Assembly (NCBI GenBank): GCA_937873695.1
Contig: CALMYL010000017.1
Coordinates: 1 to 64,000 of the forward strand
Length of the DNA: 64,000 nt
Reading direction: 5' to 3'
Source: an uncultured Ignavibacteria bacterium
GTDB lineage: Bacteria; Bacteroidota; Ignavibacteria; Tepidaquicellales; OLB5
The notes below the pieces were generated by a model. It saw nothing but the letters and a program-made list of their open reading frames with translations. It was not told the DNA's origin and made no database searches. The position numbers were made by a program, and so were the translations under genes. Below are positions 35,284-44,315 of the stretch, in pieces; the stretch's first letter is position 1; every line of letters starts with the position of its first letter.

Positions 35284-38200
35284 CTATTTTACCAATATTA
35301 GTTTCATTGTCTTGCTGAATGAATTTCCGTCATTGGAATTTGCAGCAAGCCTGTAGAAGTAAACACCGCTTGATAAATTAGCACCGTTGAAATCAACGGT
35401 ATAAAAGCCGCTCTCAAGTTCTTTATCAACCAATGATGCAACTTCTTTACCTGTTATATCGTAAACTTTGAGTGATACTTTTGCAGAGAACGGGATCTGG
35501 AAATCGACCTTTGAAGTCGGGTTTGAAGGATTCGGATAATTCTGGAAAAGATCAGCCACATTTGGTGTGCCAATTACCACATCGTTTGGAGCAGTCAAGT
35601 TGTGATACTCAAAGTTACCGTTAAAATCAACCTGTTTTAAGCGATACTGGTATTTACCGGCGTTGAGTTTCGGATCGGAATACTTATAATTATGCTGCTG
35701 GTTTGTAGTTCCGTTACCCTGAACAAAACCTATTTTTACCCATGAACCGTAAGCAGCATTCACCGGATTGAAATCTCTTCTTTCAACTTCAAAACCGCTG
35801 TTGTTTATTTCTGAGCATGTTGACCAAAGCAGGTCAGCCTGTCTTTTGAGTACAACAGCATTGAATGAACAGAGCTCAACCGGCAGGGGATTACCCTGGT
35901 CAGTTAAAGCGTAATCAGAGAAACTGTTCATGCCCCTGGTGGTTATCATCTCAGAACCCCAATTCAGTTCAGACTGCCATGTGCCGTTGCCCGGTGTTGA
36001 AAATACTTCCCAGGTGCCGTTATATTTAGCCAGCCTTGTATTTGAGGAGGGAGTTGAAATTGTATATGTTTCGTGAGTCCCGAAATTAATTGAAATATTA
36101 TATGTGGCGCCGGTCAATGAACCCGTTGGGTTAATAGACCAGTATGAGTTAGAGTATCCGCCTCCAAGCACACCCGAGTGATTTACACCTGAGTAATACT
36201 TAACATCAACTGCAGAAGGATAAGCTGAACCCCCTGTACCCCAGTTTATTGACATAAGTGTTCTGCCCCAGAGCGTATAATTTGAATTTACACCGCTGCC
36301 AGGCGCGTTATCAAAAGATGCTGATGGATTTCCGGGAGGTGTTGCCGTAAACTCATAACTTCCAATATCAGTGGTTCCGCCTGTAACAGTGGTTGAGCGT
36401 GAGTTACCGCTGTAGTCATCACTGCTGCCGGCAATTGCTATACCTTTTCCTGAAACGATCCAGGCTTCCCAATTACCTGATTTGATCGAAAGATCGCCAG
36501 TTGAAACATTGGTGAATAGATTGGAAGCTGATACATCACTTGTAATTGTGCTCCATGTGTGTTTATCACCAAGAGATGAATCTCTCCACTGGTATATGTT
36601 CTGATTTGTTGAACCCCAGATAGCTATTCTATCTGAATTTGCTGCAATATATACATTGTAATCTGCTGAAGTTCCTGTCCAGTTATCATAGCCAACTTCA
36701 TTACCCATTGCATAGTGGCTTCCTGTACCTCCGGTACGTGCATTAAAGAAGAGATTATTTCTTAATGATGCAGATGTTGCCCATGCAAGAAGAGGCCTGT
36801 CATAAGCCCATGAATTGGCCGAACCGCCAGATGCCGATCCGCCTATATATATAGTGTTGTAGTAGTATAGACTCGGGAATTCAGCTTCATCATGAATTCC
36901 TTTAATCTCTACTCCGTTTGTAGAAAGATCGGTCTGGGGAATATTGAGTTTATCAACCGATGTTTTTGTCATCGGCACTTCCCTGAGATAATTTCCGGAA
37001 ACTTCTTCTGATACAACTGAATTTGATCCGGGGATGTAATTATCGCTGCTGATCTCATTGCCTGTATTGCCGTTGCTGTTATCTAATGGTTCACCGTTTG
37101 TTATGGAGATCTGGTTGTTATAAATATTCCAGCTTCCCCAGAATGCGTTAATGCCCCAAATTTTGGCTGCGCCGGTAGTGGAAGAATGATTCAGATTGCA
37201 GATCCTGTTCTTTTCGAAGGTACCCTTGGCTACATTGTTGTAGAACCCGAATCCCATAACATATGAATCGGAATTGTTTGTGCCGTACAGACCGCTGATA
37301 GTGTTTCCGGAAATGAGCTGAGATACTGAACTTGATCCGGTGAATAATCCTATCAGCGAAGTATTATCCGGATATCTGTCTGTGCTGCTGCTTGCGCAGT
37401 ACAGATCTGAAATTATGTTGTTGGTGATCGAAACTGAAGCGCTGGTGCTTCTTGACTGGTAGATACCCCGAATCCTTGACGAAGCAGATGTATTGGTAAC
37501 AGAAAGGTTTGAAACAGTATTACCGCTTATAGTAGCCAGTATTGTGTTTACCTGGCTGTGAATTCCCGTAAGCTGGAACTCAAAAGTAGTCGAAGTCTGC
37601 CGGATACTGTTTGAAGTTGTGAGACTTCCTATTGTATTATTGTTTATATTAATATTCGCAGAAGGTGTGCCTGAATAAAATATGCTTTCAAGCCTCAACG
37701 TTTTGTTATTGTTGCCCGCGAAACTTATCGAACCGATCGTGTTATTTTCAATGTTTCCTGTGCCGGTATGGATTATACCTCTGTTGATAATATTATCAAC
37801 TGTTCCGTTGTAGGTAAGCGAGATATTACCGGTAGATGTTGTATTGCCAATTGTATTGCCTGAAGTTGTACCAATATTCACCAACCCTGATTCAACAACA
37901 ATACCTGCAAAGTATGTTACTCCGTTAGATGAAGGTGTTGATGTGAATGTTATGTTGCCTATTGTGTTACCGCTAATGTTTGAAGCGGTTGTTGTTCCGG
38001 CAGTCTGAATCCTTATAAAGTAAATGAAGTTCGACTGAGTGCCGGTAACGTTCCATGGCGACCCGCCGCAATTTGCTGCTGTGCCGCCAAGGTAGTTGTT
38101 GCTTATTGTAATATCATTTGCAGCCGAAGTATTTACATATATAACATTCCAGCCGGTTGCTGATGTAGGTGTTCTGGTGGATGTCTGGTAGAAACTGTTT

Positions 38201-38952
38201 CCTGTAATTGTGAAACCGGTGCTGCCGTTTAAAAGCATAATTGCAGTACAAGTCTGCGCGTTTCTGTAAAAGTTTGAAATCTCATTGTTTGATATTGTAA
38301 TGTTGCTGTTATTTCTAGCGGTTGTTGTTGTTGTTCCGTTTGAAACTATTGCATTCTGGAGAGTACCTCCCGATGCGTCTTTTATTATGCAATATGAGAT
38401 CGTGTTGTCATCATTTCCTGTAGAGCCTGTTGTTGTGCTGAAATCTATCATACCGCTTGTTGAAGAAACTCTCATTCCTTCAATAGTACAATATGTGATA
38501 GTATTGTTTGTAGCGTCATTAATAAACCTGAAGGTCTGGCCTCCTGTATTTGAATTCATAAATCTCAGGTACCTTCCTGAGCCGCCGACTCTTCCGTCAA
38601 TGGTCAGATTATCCGCGCCGTTGAGATCAAACAGCGGAGCTGAAACATTTCCTGAGAGAGTTTTCACAGAGGTAGTAGCTGTACGAATGGTTATTGTGTA
38701 ACCGCCAGACCACTGCTGAAGAGCTACAGTACCGGATTCTGTTATGTTTGATGTTACTGTTAATGTAACATTGCCGCTTAATCCTCTGGTATTAACAGCA
38801 TTAAAAAAGCCTGCGGCTCCGGAGCCGGTTAAAGTTGTAAATGTTTGCCCTGAACCTACATTATAGTTTCCGTTAAGTGGCTGAGAGAATGATGAGTTGA
38901 CAAGTATCATAAGTAAAATGATACTTAACCCTAACTTGGTATAGTTCAACAT
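35284..38952 (-). CDS. T9SS cargo, giant beta-helix-like surface protein
   Basis: About 1222 residues. The ATG at 38952 is preferred because GGAGGA precedes it and a signal peptide follows (MLNYTKLGLSIILLMILVNSSFS); the frame is open to 38991. Residues 30-760 are Ser/Thr/Asn/Gly-rich short strands such as NISGNTIGNI and NNTIGSLT at regular spacing, the texture of a right-handed parallel beta-helix (pectate-lyase/PbH1-like). No catalytic site is recognised. An FN3-like segment with LLWSTCSEINNSGFEVERR and a T9SS tail (YPNPSNP, ends TMKLILVK) follow, the same tail subtype as in the subtilase. Likely an adhesin or polysaccharide-binding protein. Confidence 0.87.
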   Translation of the reverse strand: MLNYTKLGLSIILLMILVNSSFSQPLNGNYNVGSGQTFTTLTGSGAAGFFNAVNTRGLSGNVTLTVTSNITESGTVALQQWSGGYTITIRTATTSVKTLSGNVSAPLFDLNGADNLTIDGRVGGSGRYLRFMNSNTGGQTFRFINDATNNTITYCTIEGMRVSSTSGMIDFSTTTGSTGNDDNTISYCIIKDASGGTLQNAIVSNGTTTTTARNNSNITISNNEISNFYRNAQTCTAIMLLNGSTGFTITGNSFYQTSTRTPTSATGWNVIYVNTSAANDITISNNYLGGTAANCGGSPWNVTGTQSNFIYFIRIQTAGTTTASNISGNTIGNITFTSTPSSNGVTYFAGIVVESGLVNIGTTSGNTIGNTTSTGNISLTYNGTVDNIINRGIIHTGTGNIENNTIGSISFAGNNNKTLRLESIFYSGTPSANININNNTIGSLTTSNSIRQTSTTFEFQLTGIHSQVNTILATISGNTVSNLSVTNTSASSRIRGIYQSRSTSASVSITNNIISDLYCASSSTDRYPDNTSLIGLFTGSSSVSQLISGNTISGLYGTNNSDSYVMGFGFYNNVAKGTFEKNRICNLNHSSTTGAAKIWGINAFWGSWNIYNNQISITNGEPLDNSNGNTGNEISSDNYIPGSNSVVSEEVSGNYLREVPMTKTSVDKLNIPQTDLSTNGVEIKGIHDEAEFPSLYYYNTIYIGGSASGGSANSWAYDRPLLAWATSASLRNNLFFNARTGGTGSHYAMGNEVGYDNWTGTSADYNVYIAANSDRIAIWGSTNQNIYQWRDSSLGDKHTWSTITSDVSASNLFTNVSTGDLSIKSGNWEAWIVSGKGIAIAGSSDDYSGNSRSTTVTGGTTDIGSYEFTATPPGNPSASFDNAPGSGVNSNYTLWGRTLMSINWGTGGSAYPSAVDVKYYSGVNHSGVLGGGYSNSYWSINPTGSLTGATYNISINFGTHETYTISTPSSNTRLAKYNGTWEVFSTPGNGTWQSELNWGSEMITTRGMNSFSDYALTDQGNPLPVELCSFNAVVLKRQADLLWSTCSEINNSGFEVERRDFNPVNAAYGSWVKIGFVQGNGTTNQQHNYKYSDPKLNAGKYQYRLKQVDFNGNFEYHNLTAPNDVVIGTPNVADLFQNYPNPSNPTSKVDFQIPFSAKVSLKVYDITGKEVASLVDKELESGFYTVDFNGANLSSGVYFYRLAANSNDGNSFSKTMKLILVK

Positions 38953-39223
38953 GATTCCTCCAAATTTTATTAATATATCCCCGTGATTCATTATAATAAT
39001 TTTAGTTAATTAGATAAGCAAATTTAACTAATGTAAACAAGTTACGTAATACCGTGTTTAGGTTAGGTCGCTAGATTTTTTAAGAATACTAATATTACGT
39101 GATGTTAAAATAGATAGTTAATACGAAAAATACGAAAATCTGAAAATGTAACGTGAATAAGTGTAAATATTCAATATTACATTGAAGAATTACCATTTTA
39201 TGTCTAATTTTGCAAAAAGGAAC
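38953..39223. other. Divergent intergenic region before hrcA
   Basis: AT-rich region between the beta-helix gene and hrcA. No ORF and no hairpin of note before the promoter and operator at 39224-39262. Confidence 0.4.
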
Positions 39224-39231
39224 TATATTTG
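39224..39231 (+). promoter_or_regulatory. Bacteroidota-like -7 promoter element of hrcA
   Basis: TATATTTG fits the Bacteroidota -7 consensus TAnnTTTG and would start transcription inside the CIRCE operator just downstream. No good -33 TTTG is seen at the normal distance (a TTTG at 39209-39212 is too close), so this is tentative. Confidence 0.4.
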
Positions 39232-39235
39232 ATTG

Positions 39236-39262
39236 TTAGCAATTAATCTATATTAGTGCTAA
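39236..39262 (+). promoter_or_regulatory. Degenerate CIRCE operator (HrcA binding site)
   Basis: TTAGCAATT, nine bases, then TAGTGCTAA. The 9-9-9 layout equals CIRCE (TTAGCACTC-N9-GAGTGCTAA). The left arm matches at six of nine positions and the right at eight. It ends four bases before the hrcA ATG, the expected place for autoregulation by HrcA. Confidence 0.75.
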
Positions 39263-39266
39263 AACT

Positions 39267-40292
39267 ATGAGCGACCTATCATATAGAGAAAAAGTAATCT
39301 TGAGGTGTATAATTGAGGAATTTATCCATACAGCCAATCCGATTGGCTCAAGGTATATTTCAAAAACATCTGATATCAAGCTGTCGCCGGCCACGATCAG
39401 AAACGTTATGAGTGATCTTGAGGATCTGAATTACCTCACTCACAATCATACATCAGGAGGAAGGGTGCCCACAGATAAGGGATACAGGTATTTTGTGAAC
39501 GAACTTATGGATTCCGAGCCGCTTATACAGAATGAGAAGGATATATTAACCGCGCAGCTTAATGAGCTTGAGCCTGTTCAGGATGATATATATAAAGAAG
39601 TATCAAGAATTCTTGGAAGACTATCAAAAGAGATAAGCATTGTCTCTCAGCCGTATCTTTCACAGGGTGTTTTTGAAAAACTGGAGCTGGTGAATCTTTC
39701 ATCAACAAAACTTCTTGTGGTTGTTTCCATCAAATCGGGATTAATGCGCACTATCTTATTTGATGTAGAGTCGGGTATATCCCGCGATAAAATTGAAAGG
39801 GTTACAGGAATTCTGAACGAGAAGTTAAGCGGACTTACCTTAACAGAGATCAGGAACACATTTTTGGAACGAATAAAGGATATACAAAGCGATTCAAAAG
39901 GGATACTGAAGGTGTTCATTGATTCAATAGACAAGATATTCCAGGATGAAAAGGAAGGGATGACGCTATATTTTGGCGGCACCACTGAAATACTGGCGCA
40001 GCCGGAGTTTGGCGATACACAGAATTACCGCAATATAATTGAACTTACCGACGAGAAAAACATTGTTGTGCATGTGCTTAATAATATGCCTGCAGATCAA
40101 AACGGAATTTCAATATCTATTGGCGCAGAAAATAAGGATGACAAGCTTAAAGATTACAGTATTGTTTCATCGGAGTATAATGTAGGTGATATAAAAGGCA
40201 GAATAGCATTGATAGGACCCAAAAGGATGAATTATTCTAAAATGATATCAATGCTTGATTTTACTTCCAAGATAATTACCGAAAGGATCTGA
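39267..40292 (+). CDS. hrcA: Heat-inducible transcription repressor HrcA
   Basis: Repressor of heat-shock operons that binds CIRCE sites and needs GroEL/GroES for folding. The 341 residues match the family: an N-terminal winged helix (SYREKVILRCIIEEFIHTANPIGSRYI, then SPATIRNVMSDLEDLNYLTHNHTSGGRVPTDKGYRYFV), a central GAF-like dimer domain (KLELVNLSSTKLLVVVSIKSG) and the C-terminal part with IGAENKDDKLKDYSIVSSEY and GRIALIGPKRMNYSKMI. A CIRCE-like operator overlaps its leader. First gene of an hrcA-grpE-dnaJ operon; dnaK must be elsewhere. Confidence 0.96.
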   Translation: MSDLSYREKVILRCIIEEFIHTANPIGSRYISKTSDIKLSPATIRNVMSDLEDLNYLTHNHTSGGRVPTDKGYRYFVNELMDSEPLIQNEKDILTAQLNELEPVQDDIYKEVSRILGRLSKEISIVSQPYLSQGVFEKLELVNLSSTKLLVVVSIKSGLMRTILFDVESGISRDKIERVTGILNEKLSGLTLTEIRNTFLERIKDIQSDSKGILKVFIDSIDKIFQDEKEGMTLYFGGTTEILAQPEFGDTQNYRNIIELTDEKNIVVHVLNNMPADQNGISISIGAENKDDKLKDYSIVSSEYNVGDIKGRIALIGPKRMNYSKMISMLDFTSKIITERI

Positions 40293-40342
40293 GAGGATCC
40301 GGAAAAATATACCGCAGAAAAGATAAACAAAACACAGTAAGT

Positions 40343-40924
40343 ATGACAAAGATAAAAAAAGAAAAAACGGAAAAAGAGATAAAAGAAAAAGAGATAAAGA
40401 TAACCGGTACAGATGAAAATGCGCCGGAAAAAACCGGTGAAAGATCTTCAGATCAGGGTGCGGAGAAAAGCAGAATTGAAGAGCTGGAAAAACAGGCGGC
40501 ACAGTACAAAGATCAGTATTTAAGAACCGCCGCGGAATTTGAAAATTACAAACGCAGAACGGATGCTGAGCGCGCGGAATTTTTCGCATATGCCGGAGAA
40601 AGAGTCCTTGGCGATATGCTGCCCGTACTGGATGATTTTGACAGAACCATGGAATCATTTGAGAAAAGCCATGATAAAGACGCATTGAAAAAAGGAATAG
40701 ACCTTGTTTACGCTAAGTTCACAAGCGTGCTTGAAAAGCAGGGACTCAAAGCGATGCAATCAGACGGTACAAAGTTTGATGTTAACCTGCACGAGGCTAT
40801 ATTGCAGCAGCCTGATGAGAGCAAAGAACCCGAAACAGTACTTAACACTGTTGAAAAAGGTTACTTTCTGAAAGATAAAGTACTAAGACACGCAAAAGTT
40901 GTAGTTTCATCAAAACCGGAATAA
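40343..40924 (+). CDS. grpE: Nucleotide exchange factor GrpE
   Basis: Co-chaperone that releases ADP from DnaK. The 193 residues start with a highly charged Lys/Glu-rich disordered arm (about 1-45), a long coiled-coil (IEELEKQAAQYKDQYLRTAAEFENYKRRTDAERAEF), the hinge DMLPVLDDFDR and the C-terminal beta-domain (KFDVNLHEAILQQP, then VEKGYFLKDKVLRHAKVVVS). 50 bases after hrcA and seven before dnaJ, so one heat-shock transcript is very likely. Confidence 0.96.
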   Translation: MTKIKKEKTEKEIKEKEIKITGTDENAPEKTGERSSDQGAEKSRIEELEKQAAQYKDQYLRTAAEFENYKRRTDAERAEFFAYAGERVLGDMLPVLDDFDRTMESFEKSHDKDALKKGIDLVYAKFTSVLEKQGLKAMQSDGTKFDVNLHEAILQQPDESKEPETVLNTVEKGYFLKDKVLRHAKVVVSSKPE

Positions 40925-40931
40925 ACAAAAT

Positions 40932-42104
40932 ATGTCAGCCAAAAGAGATTATTACGAAATATTGGGTGTAAGCAAACAATCAACAGAAATTGATATAAAA
41001 ACCGCTTACCGCAAAATGGCAATGAAGTATCACCCGGACCGGAACCCGGGAGATACCGAAGCCGAAGAGAAGTTCAAAGAAGCAGCCGAAGCGTACGAGG
41101 TTTTGAGTGACCCTAATAAGAAAGCAAGATATGACCAGTTTGGGCATGCAGGTATGCGCGGAAGCGGTTTTGACCAGGGATTCGGCAATGTGAATGACAT
41201 ATTTTCGCACTTCAGTGATATCTTTGGCGGCGGCAGCATATTCGATGAAATATTCGGTTCCGGCGGTCAAAGGCGGCATAGCGGAAGGCATAAACAGCCC
41301 GGCATTCAGGGCAACGACCTGAAAATTAAATTGAAGCTTACACTGGAAGAAATTGCCACTGGAATTGAAAAGACCCTGAAGTTAAAAAGATATGAAAAGT
41401 GCGGGCATTGCCACGGAAGCGGTGCTAAAGCTTCATCGGGTACTTCAGAATGTACTACCTGCCGCGGCAGCGGCGAAGTAAGAACTGTTTCCCGTTCTAT
41501 GTTCGGGCAATTTGTGAATATACAGGTATGCCCGACCTGCAATGGTGAAGGCAGGGTAATTAAAGAAAAATGCCATCATTGCCACGGTGAAGGCAGAGAG
41601 CGCAATGAAGCTACAATTAAAGTAAATATACCAGCAGGAGTATCAACCGGTAATTATATTCCGCTCAGGGGAGAAGGCGACTCAGGTGCAAGAGGCGGTT
41701 CACCGGGAGATCTGATTGTATTGATAGAAGAAGCTGAACATAAGTACTTCATCCGTGAACAGGATGATATCCACTATGAACTTACAATCAGCATTACAGA
41801 CGCGGTTCTTGGCACTGAAACAGAAATTCCGGTTCTTGGCGGAAATGTTATGCTTAAAATAGACCCGGGTACGCAGCCCGGAAAGATACTGCGGCTGCGT
41901 GATAAAGGAATAAAACATCTGAACCATTCCGGCAAAGGGGACCAATTGGTGCATGTAAATATCTATATCCCGACAAAACTCACTAATAAAGAAAAAGAAT
42001 CATTTAAAGAACTTTCTTCTTCGGAGCATTTAAAACCAAAAGGAAAACAATCAGATGCTAAATCGAAAGGATTCTTCAGCAAAGTCAAAGATTCATTTTC
42101 CTGA
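40932..42104 (+). CDS. dnaJ: Chaperone DnaJ
   Basis: Hsp40 co-chaperone that delivers unfolded clients to DnaK and stimulates its ATPase. The 390 residues show a J-domain (RDYYEILGV, HPD in YHPDRNPGD), a Gly/Phe-rich linker (about 75-125), four CxxCxGxG zinc modules (CGHCHGSG, CTTCRGSG, CPTCNGEG, CHHCHGEG) and C-terminal client-binding barrels. All eight zinc Cys are present, so this is a full class I DnaJ. Third gene of the hrcA operon. Confidence 0.97.
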   Translation: MSAKRDYYEILGVSKQSTEIDIKTAYRKMAMKYHPDRNPGDTEAEEKFKEAAEAYEVLSDPNKKARYDQFGHAGMRGSGFDQGFGNVNDIFSHFSDIFGGGSIFDEIFGSGGQRRHSGRHKQPGIQGNDLKIKLKLTLEEIATGIEKTLKLKRYEKCGHCHGSGAKASSGTSECTTCRGSGEVRTVSRSMFGQFVNIQVCPTCNGEGRVIKEKCHHCHGEGRERNEATIKVNIPAGVSTGNYIPLRGEGDSGARGGSPGDLIVLIEEAEHKYFIREQDDIHYELTISITDAVLGTETEIPVLGGNVMLKIDPGTQPGKILRLRDKGIKHLNHSGKGDQLVHVNIYIPTKLTNKEKESFKELSSSEHLKPKGKQSDAKSKGFFSKVKDSFS

Positions 42105-42121
42105 TAATAAATCTGCCCCTT

Positions 42122-42622
42122 ATGAGTAATTTTTTGAAACGAACAGGATTAACCGCAAAAGAACTGGGAATCATAGTTTTTTTGCTGTTCACATTTTGCG
42201 CCGGACTGATAGTAAAATATTCAGGTTGGAAAAGACCCAATGAGTATGATTACAGTCAGACTGATCTGAATTTTGAAAACCGGCTTAAGAGCTCTTTTGA
42301 TGAACTGAAAACCGAAAAGGCAGATAGTCTTGGCTTAGTGCGTTCAAGGGAACTGGAAACACTTGCAGACAGCCTTGGGATAACCATTGAAAACAAAAGC
42401 CCGGAAAAAAAATCAATTGCGCCGGGTACGAAGATAAATATTAATACTGCACTGTCTGCTGATCTGCGTGTACTGCCCGGAATTGGCGAAGTAATGGCGG
42501 AGAGGATCATTGAATACCGGGAGACCCACGGCAGGTTTATGAGATCTGAAGATATAAAAAATGTTAAGGGGATCGGGGATAAGAAGTACGAAGAAATTCA
42601 GCAATTTCTTACAACTGAGTGA
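42122..42622 (+). CDS. Membrane-anchored ComEA-like helix-hairpin-helix protein
   Basis: A 166-residue protein with one N-terminal membrane helix (LGIIVFLLFTFCAGLIVKY), a charged linker and a C-terminal tandem helix-hairpin-helix: NINTALSADLRVLPGIGEVMAERIIEYRETHGRF, then IKNVKGIGDKKYEEIQQFL, the pattern of ComEA, which binds incoming DNA in natural transformation. DNA binding outside the inner membrane is likely; a competence role is inference. It begins 17 bases after dnaJ and may be in the same transcript. Confidence 0.85.
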   Translation: MSNFLKRTGLTAKELGIIVFLLFTFCAGLIVKYSGWKRPNEYDYSQTDLNFENRLKSSFDELKTEKADSLGLVRSRELETLADSLGITIENKSPEKKSIAPGTKININTALSADLRVLPGIGEVMAERIIEYRETHGRFMRSEDIKNVKGIGDKKYEEIQQFLTTE

Positions 42623-42810
42623 ATCTTAAAGCAGCAAAGCTTAATATGATGTAAGTTCAATGCTCAAAAATCATAATTCAATACTGCCCAATGAATTACA
42701 GCTTAATCTTCTTACAGCTTAATGTGTACTTCTGATATTAAAAAGGATTTCAATTTTGATTGATTGCGGAATTAATAACCCTTAATTTTGTAAAATTTAT
42801 ACTGCAGATA

Positions 42811-43752
42811 TTGAAAAGATCATTAGGAATAGGTTTTTCAGGAAACAGGATATACTTTACCGAACTTACGGGTACGGAAAGTAATCCGAAGGTAGACCAC
42901 ATTGAGTCGGTTATTGTGGATTTTGACTTTGAAGATGAACTGGGAAAATACAAAAGCAGCCAGAAAGACCTTACTAACATTTCAAGTGAAATAAGCACAT
43001 ACATTACCAAACGTAACCTGAATATCAGCAAAGCGGCATTAACAATAAGCTCGGCTCAGGCGTTTACTTTAATACTGCCGGTTGATTATTCAGAAGGCAA
43101 GCAGTCTATAAATTCCAAGATCTATTGGGAACTTTCTAACTACTTTCCGGATAATTACAACGACTTTCTGGTGAATACTTACAGGCTGAATAATGTGCTG
43201 CCCTGCAAGAACAGCGATGATCTGCTGGTAATTGCAGTCCAAAAAAATACGGTTGAGTTTATTAAAAGGATATTCAAGATATGTTCACTTGAGCTAAGCT
43301 TGATAGATATTGATCATTTTTCAGCTGAAAACGCTGTGAGGATAAATTATGATGAAAGTATTAGCGGCAAAAATATTCTGCTTGTTGGGCTGAAGCACGG
43401 GAGGATAGATTACGGTTATATCGAAAACAGAAAGTACAAATTCTTTACGCATTCAAAATACTACAGCGAAAATGAATTTAATCTCAGCCTTACCCGAAAA
43501 CTCAGTTCAGTGATAAGTTCAGAGCCCATACTTGGCAGAGTTGATGAAATATACCTTTATGGCGATGAGATAAAAGATGACACCCTGGAATCATTAGAAA
43601 AGCAGGGGCTGGCGGCGTTAAAAGTCATAAATCCTTTTGAAAATATCAGCGCCTCTGATGTATTTCTGAAGAATGATAAGCTGAGAAAAATATCATACAA
43701 GTATTCCGCAAGCTGCGGCATAGCATTAAGGAACCTTACGGCTCAGCAATGA
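42811..43752 (+). CDS. PilM-like actin-fold protein
   Basis: About 313 residues from the TTG at 42811 (KRSLGIGFSGNRIYFTEL); a TTG at 42760 is less likely because its first 17 residues look non-coding. The N-terminus and the C-terminal ASCGIALRNL resemble PilM, the actin/FtsA-like ATPase that anchors type IV pilus assembly on the inner face of the membrane. Middle parts are weakly conserved (LPVDYSEGKQSINSKIYWELSNYFPDNYNDF fits the PilM subdomain 1C). No pilus genes are adjacent, so the assignment is tentative. Its stop overlaps the rsmD ATG by four bases. Confidence 0.65.
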   Translation: MKRSLGIGFSGNRIYFTELTGTESNPKVDHIESVIVDFDFEDELGKYKSSQKDLTNISSEISTYITKRNLNISKAALTISSAQAFTLILPVDYSEGKQSINSKIYWELSNYFPDNYNDFLVNTYRLNNVLPCKNSDDLLVIAVQKNTVEFIKRIFKICSLELSLIDIDHFSAENAVRINYDESISGKNILLVGLKHGRIDYGYIENRKYKFFTHSKYYSENEFNLSLTRKLSSVISSEPILGRVDEIYLYGDEIKDDTLESLEKQGLAALKVINPFENISASDVFLKNDKLRKISYKYSASCGIALRNLTAQQ

Positions 43753-44315
43753 GAATTATAGGCGGTAAATTCAGGTCAAGAAAAGTACACTCATATATTG
43801 AGCCTAAAAACTGCGCCAGGGGAGCGGTTTCGGGTTACAGGCCTACAACTGACAGGGCACGGGAAACACTTTTTAATGTGCTGAATAATATAATTGACTT
43901 TGAAGCTGCTGAGTGTCTTGATCTGTTCGCGGGCTCAGGAGCTATTGGTTTTGAGTTATTAAGCAGGGGTGCCGGCAGCAGCGATTTTGTGGAAAACTCA
44001 TCAAAGCAAATAGCGGGTATCAGAAAAACCGCTGATGAACTTGGCTGCACTGAAAATATCCGCATCTTCGATGAGAATGTCCTGGAATTTCTTAAAAGAC
44101 CGGGCAAAAAGTTTTATGATATTATTTTCGCCGACCCGCCTTATGGTTACGAGTTTTATAATGATCTGATGAAAGAAATTCTGAATACAGGTTTCACTAT
44201 ATTTGTACTGGAGCATGCCGGTGAAAGCGCGGGTATGTTCAGCTTAAACGATTTTGATGTTATCCGCAAAAATGTGGGATTAACAAACTTCACAATACTG
44301 ATAAAAAAGGACTGA
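43749..44315 (+). CDS. rsmD: 16S rRNA (guanine966-N2)-methyltransferase RsmD
   Basis: SAM-dependent methyltransferase that modifies G966 of 16S rRNA in the 30S subunit. The 188 residues have the family N-terminus (MRIIGGKFRSRKV), the SAM-binding motif LDLFAGSGAIGFELLSRGA (about residues 56-74) and the catalytic DPPYG. The start overlaps the preceding gene in an ATGA, and the stop overlaps the coaD start in TGATG, so three genes are translationally coupled. Confidence 0.95.
   Translation: MRIIGGKFRSRKVHSYIEPKNCARGAVSGYRPTTDRARETLFNVLNNIIDFEAAECLDLFAGSGAIGFELLSRGAGSSDFVENSSKQIAGIRKTADELGCTENIRIFDENVLEFLKRPGKKFYDIIFADPPYGYEFYNDLMKEILNTGFTIFVLEHAGESAGMFSLNDFDVIRKNVGLTNFTILIKKD

Noticed and set aside
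38285-38701. 138-codon plus-strand frame inside the beta-helix gene
   Set aside because: Low-complexity hydrophobic translation opposite the Ser/Thr-rich repeats; a mirror of the real gene with no start signal.
40932-42104. Minus-strand frames opposite dnaJ (41306-41542 and others)
   Set aside because: Cys/His-rich translations come only from reading the zinc-finger region backwards.
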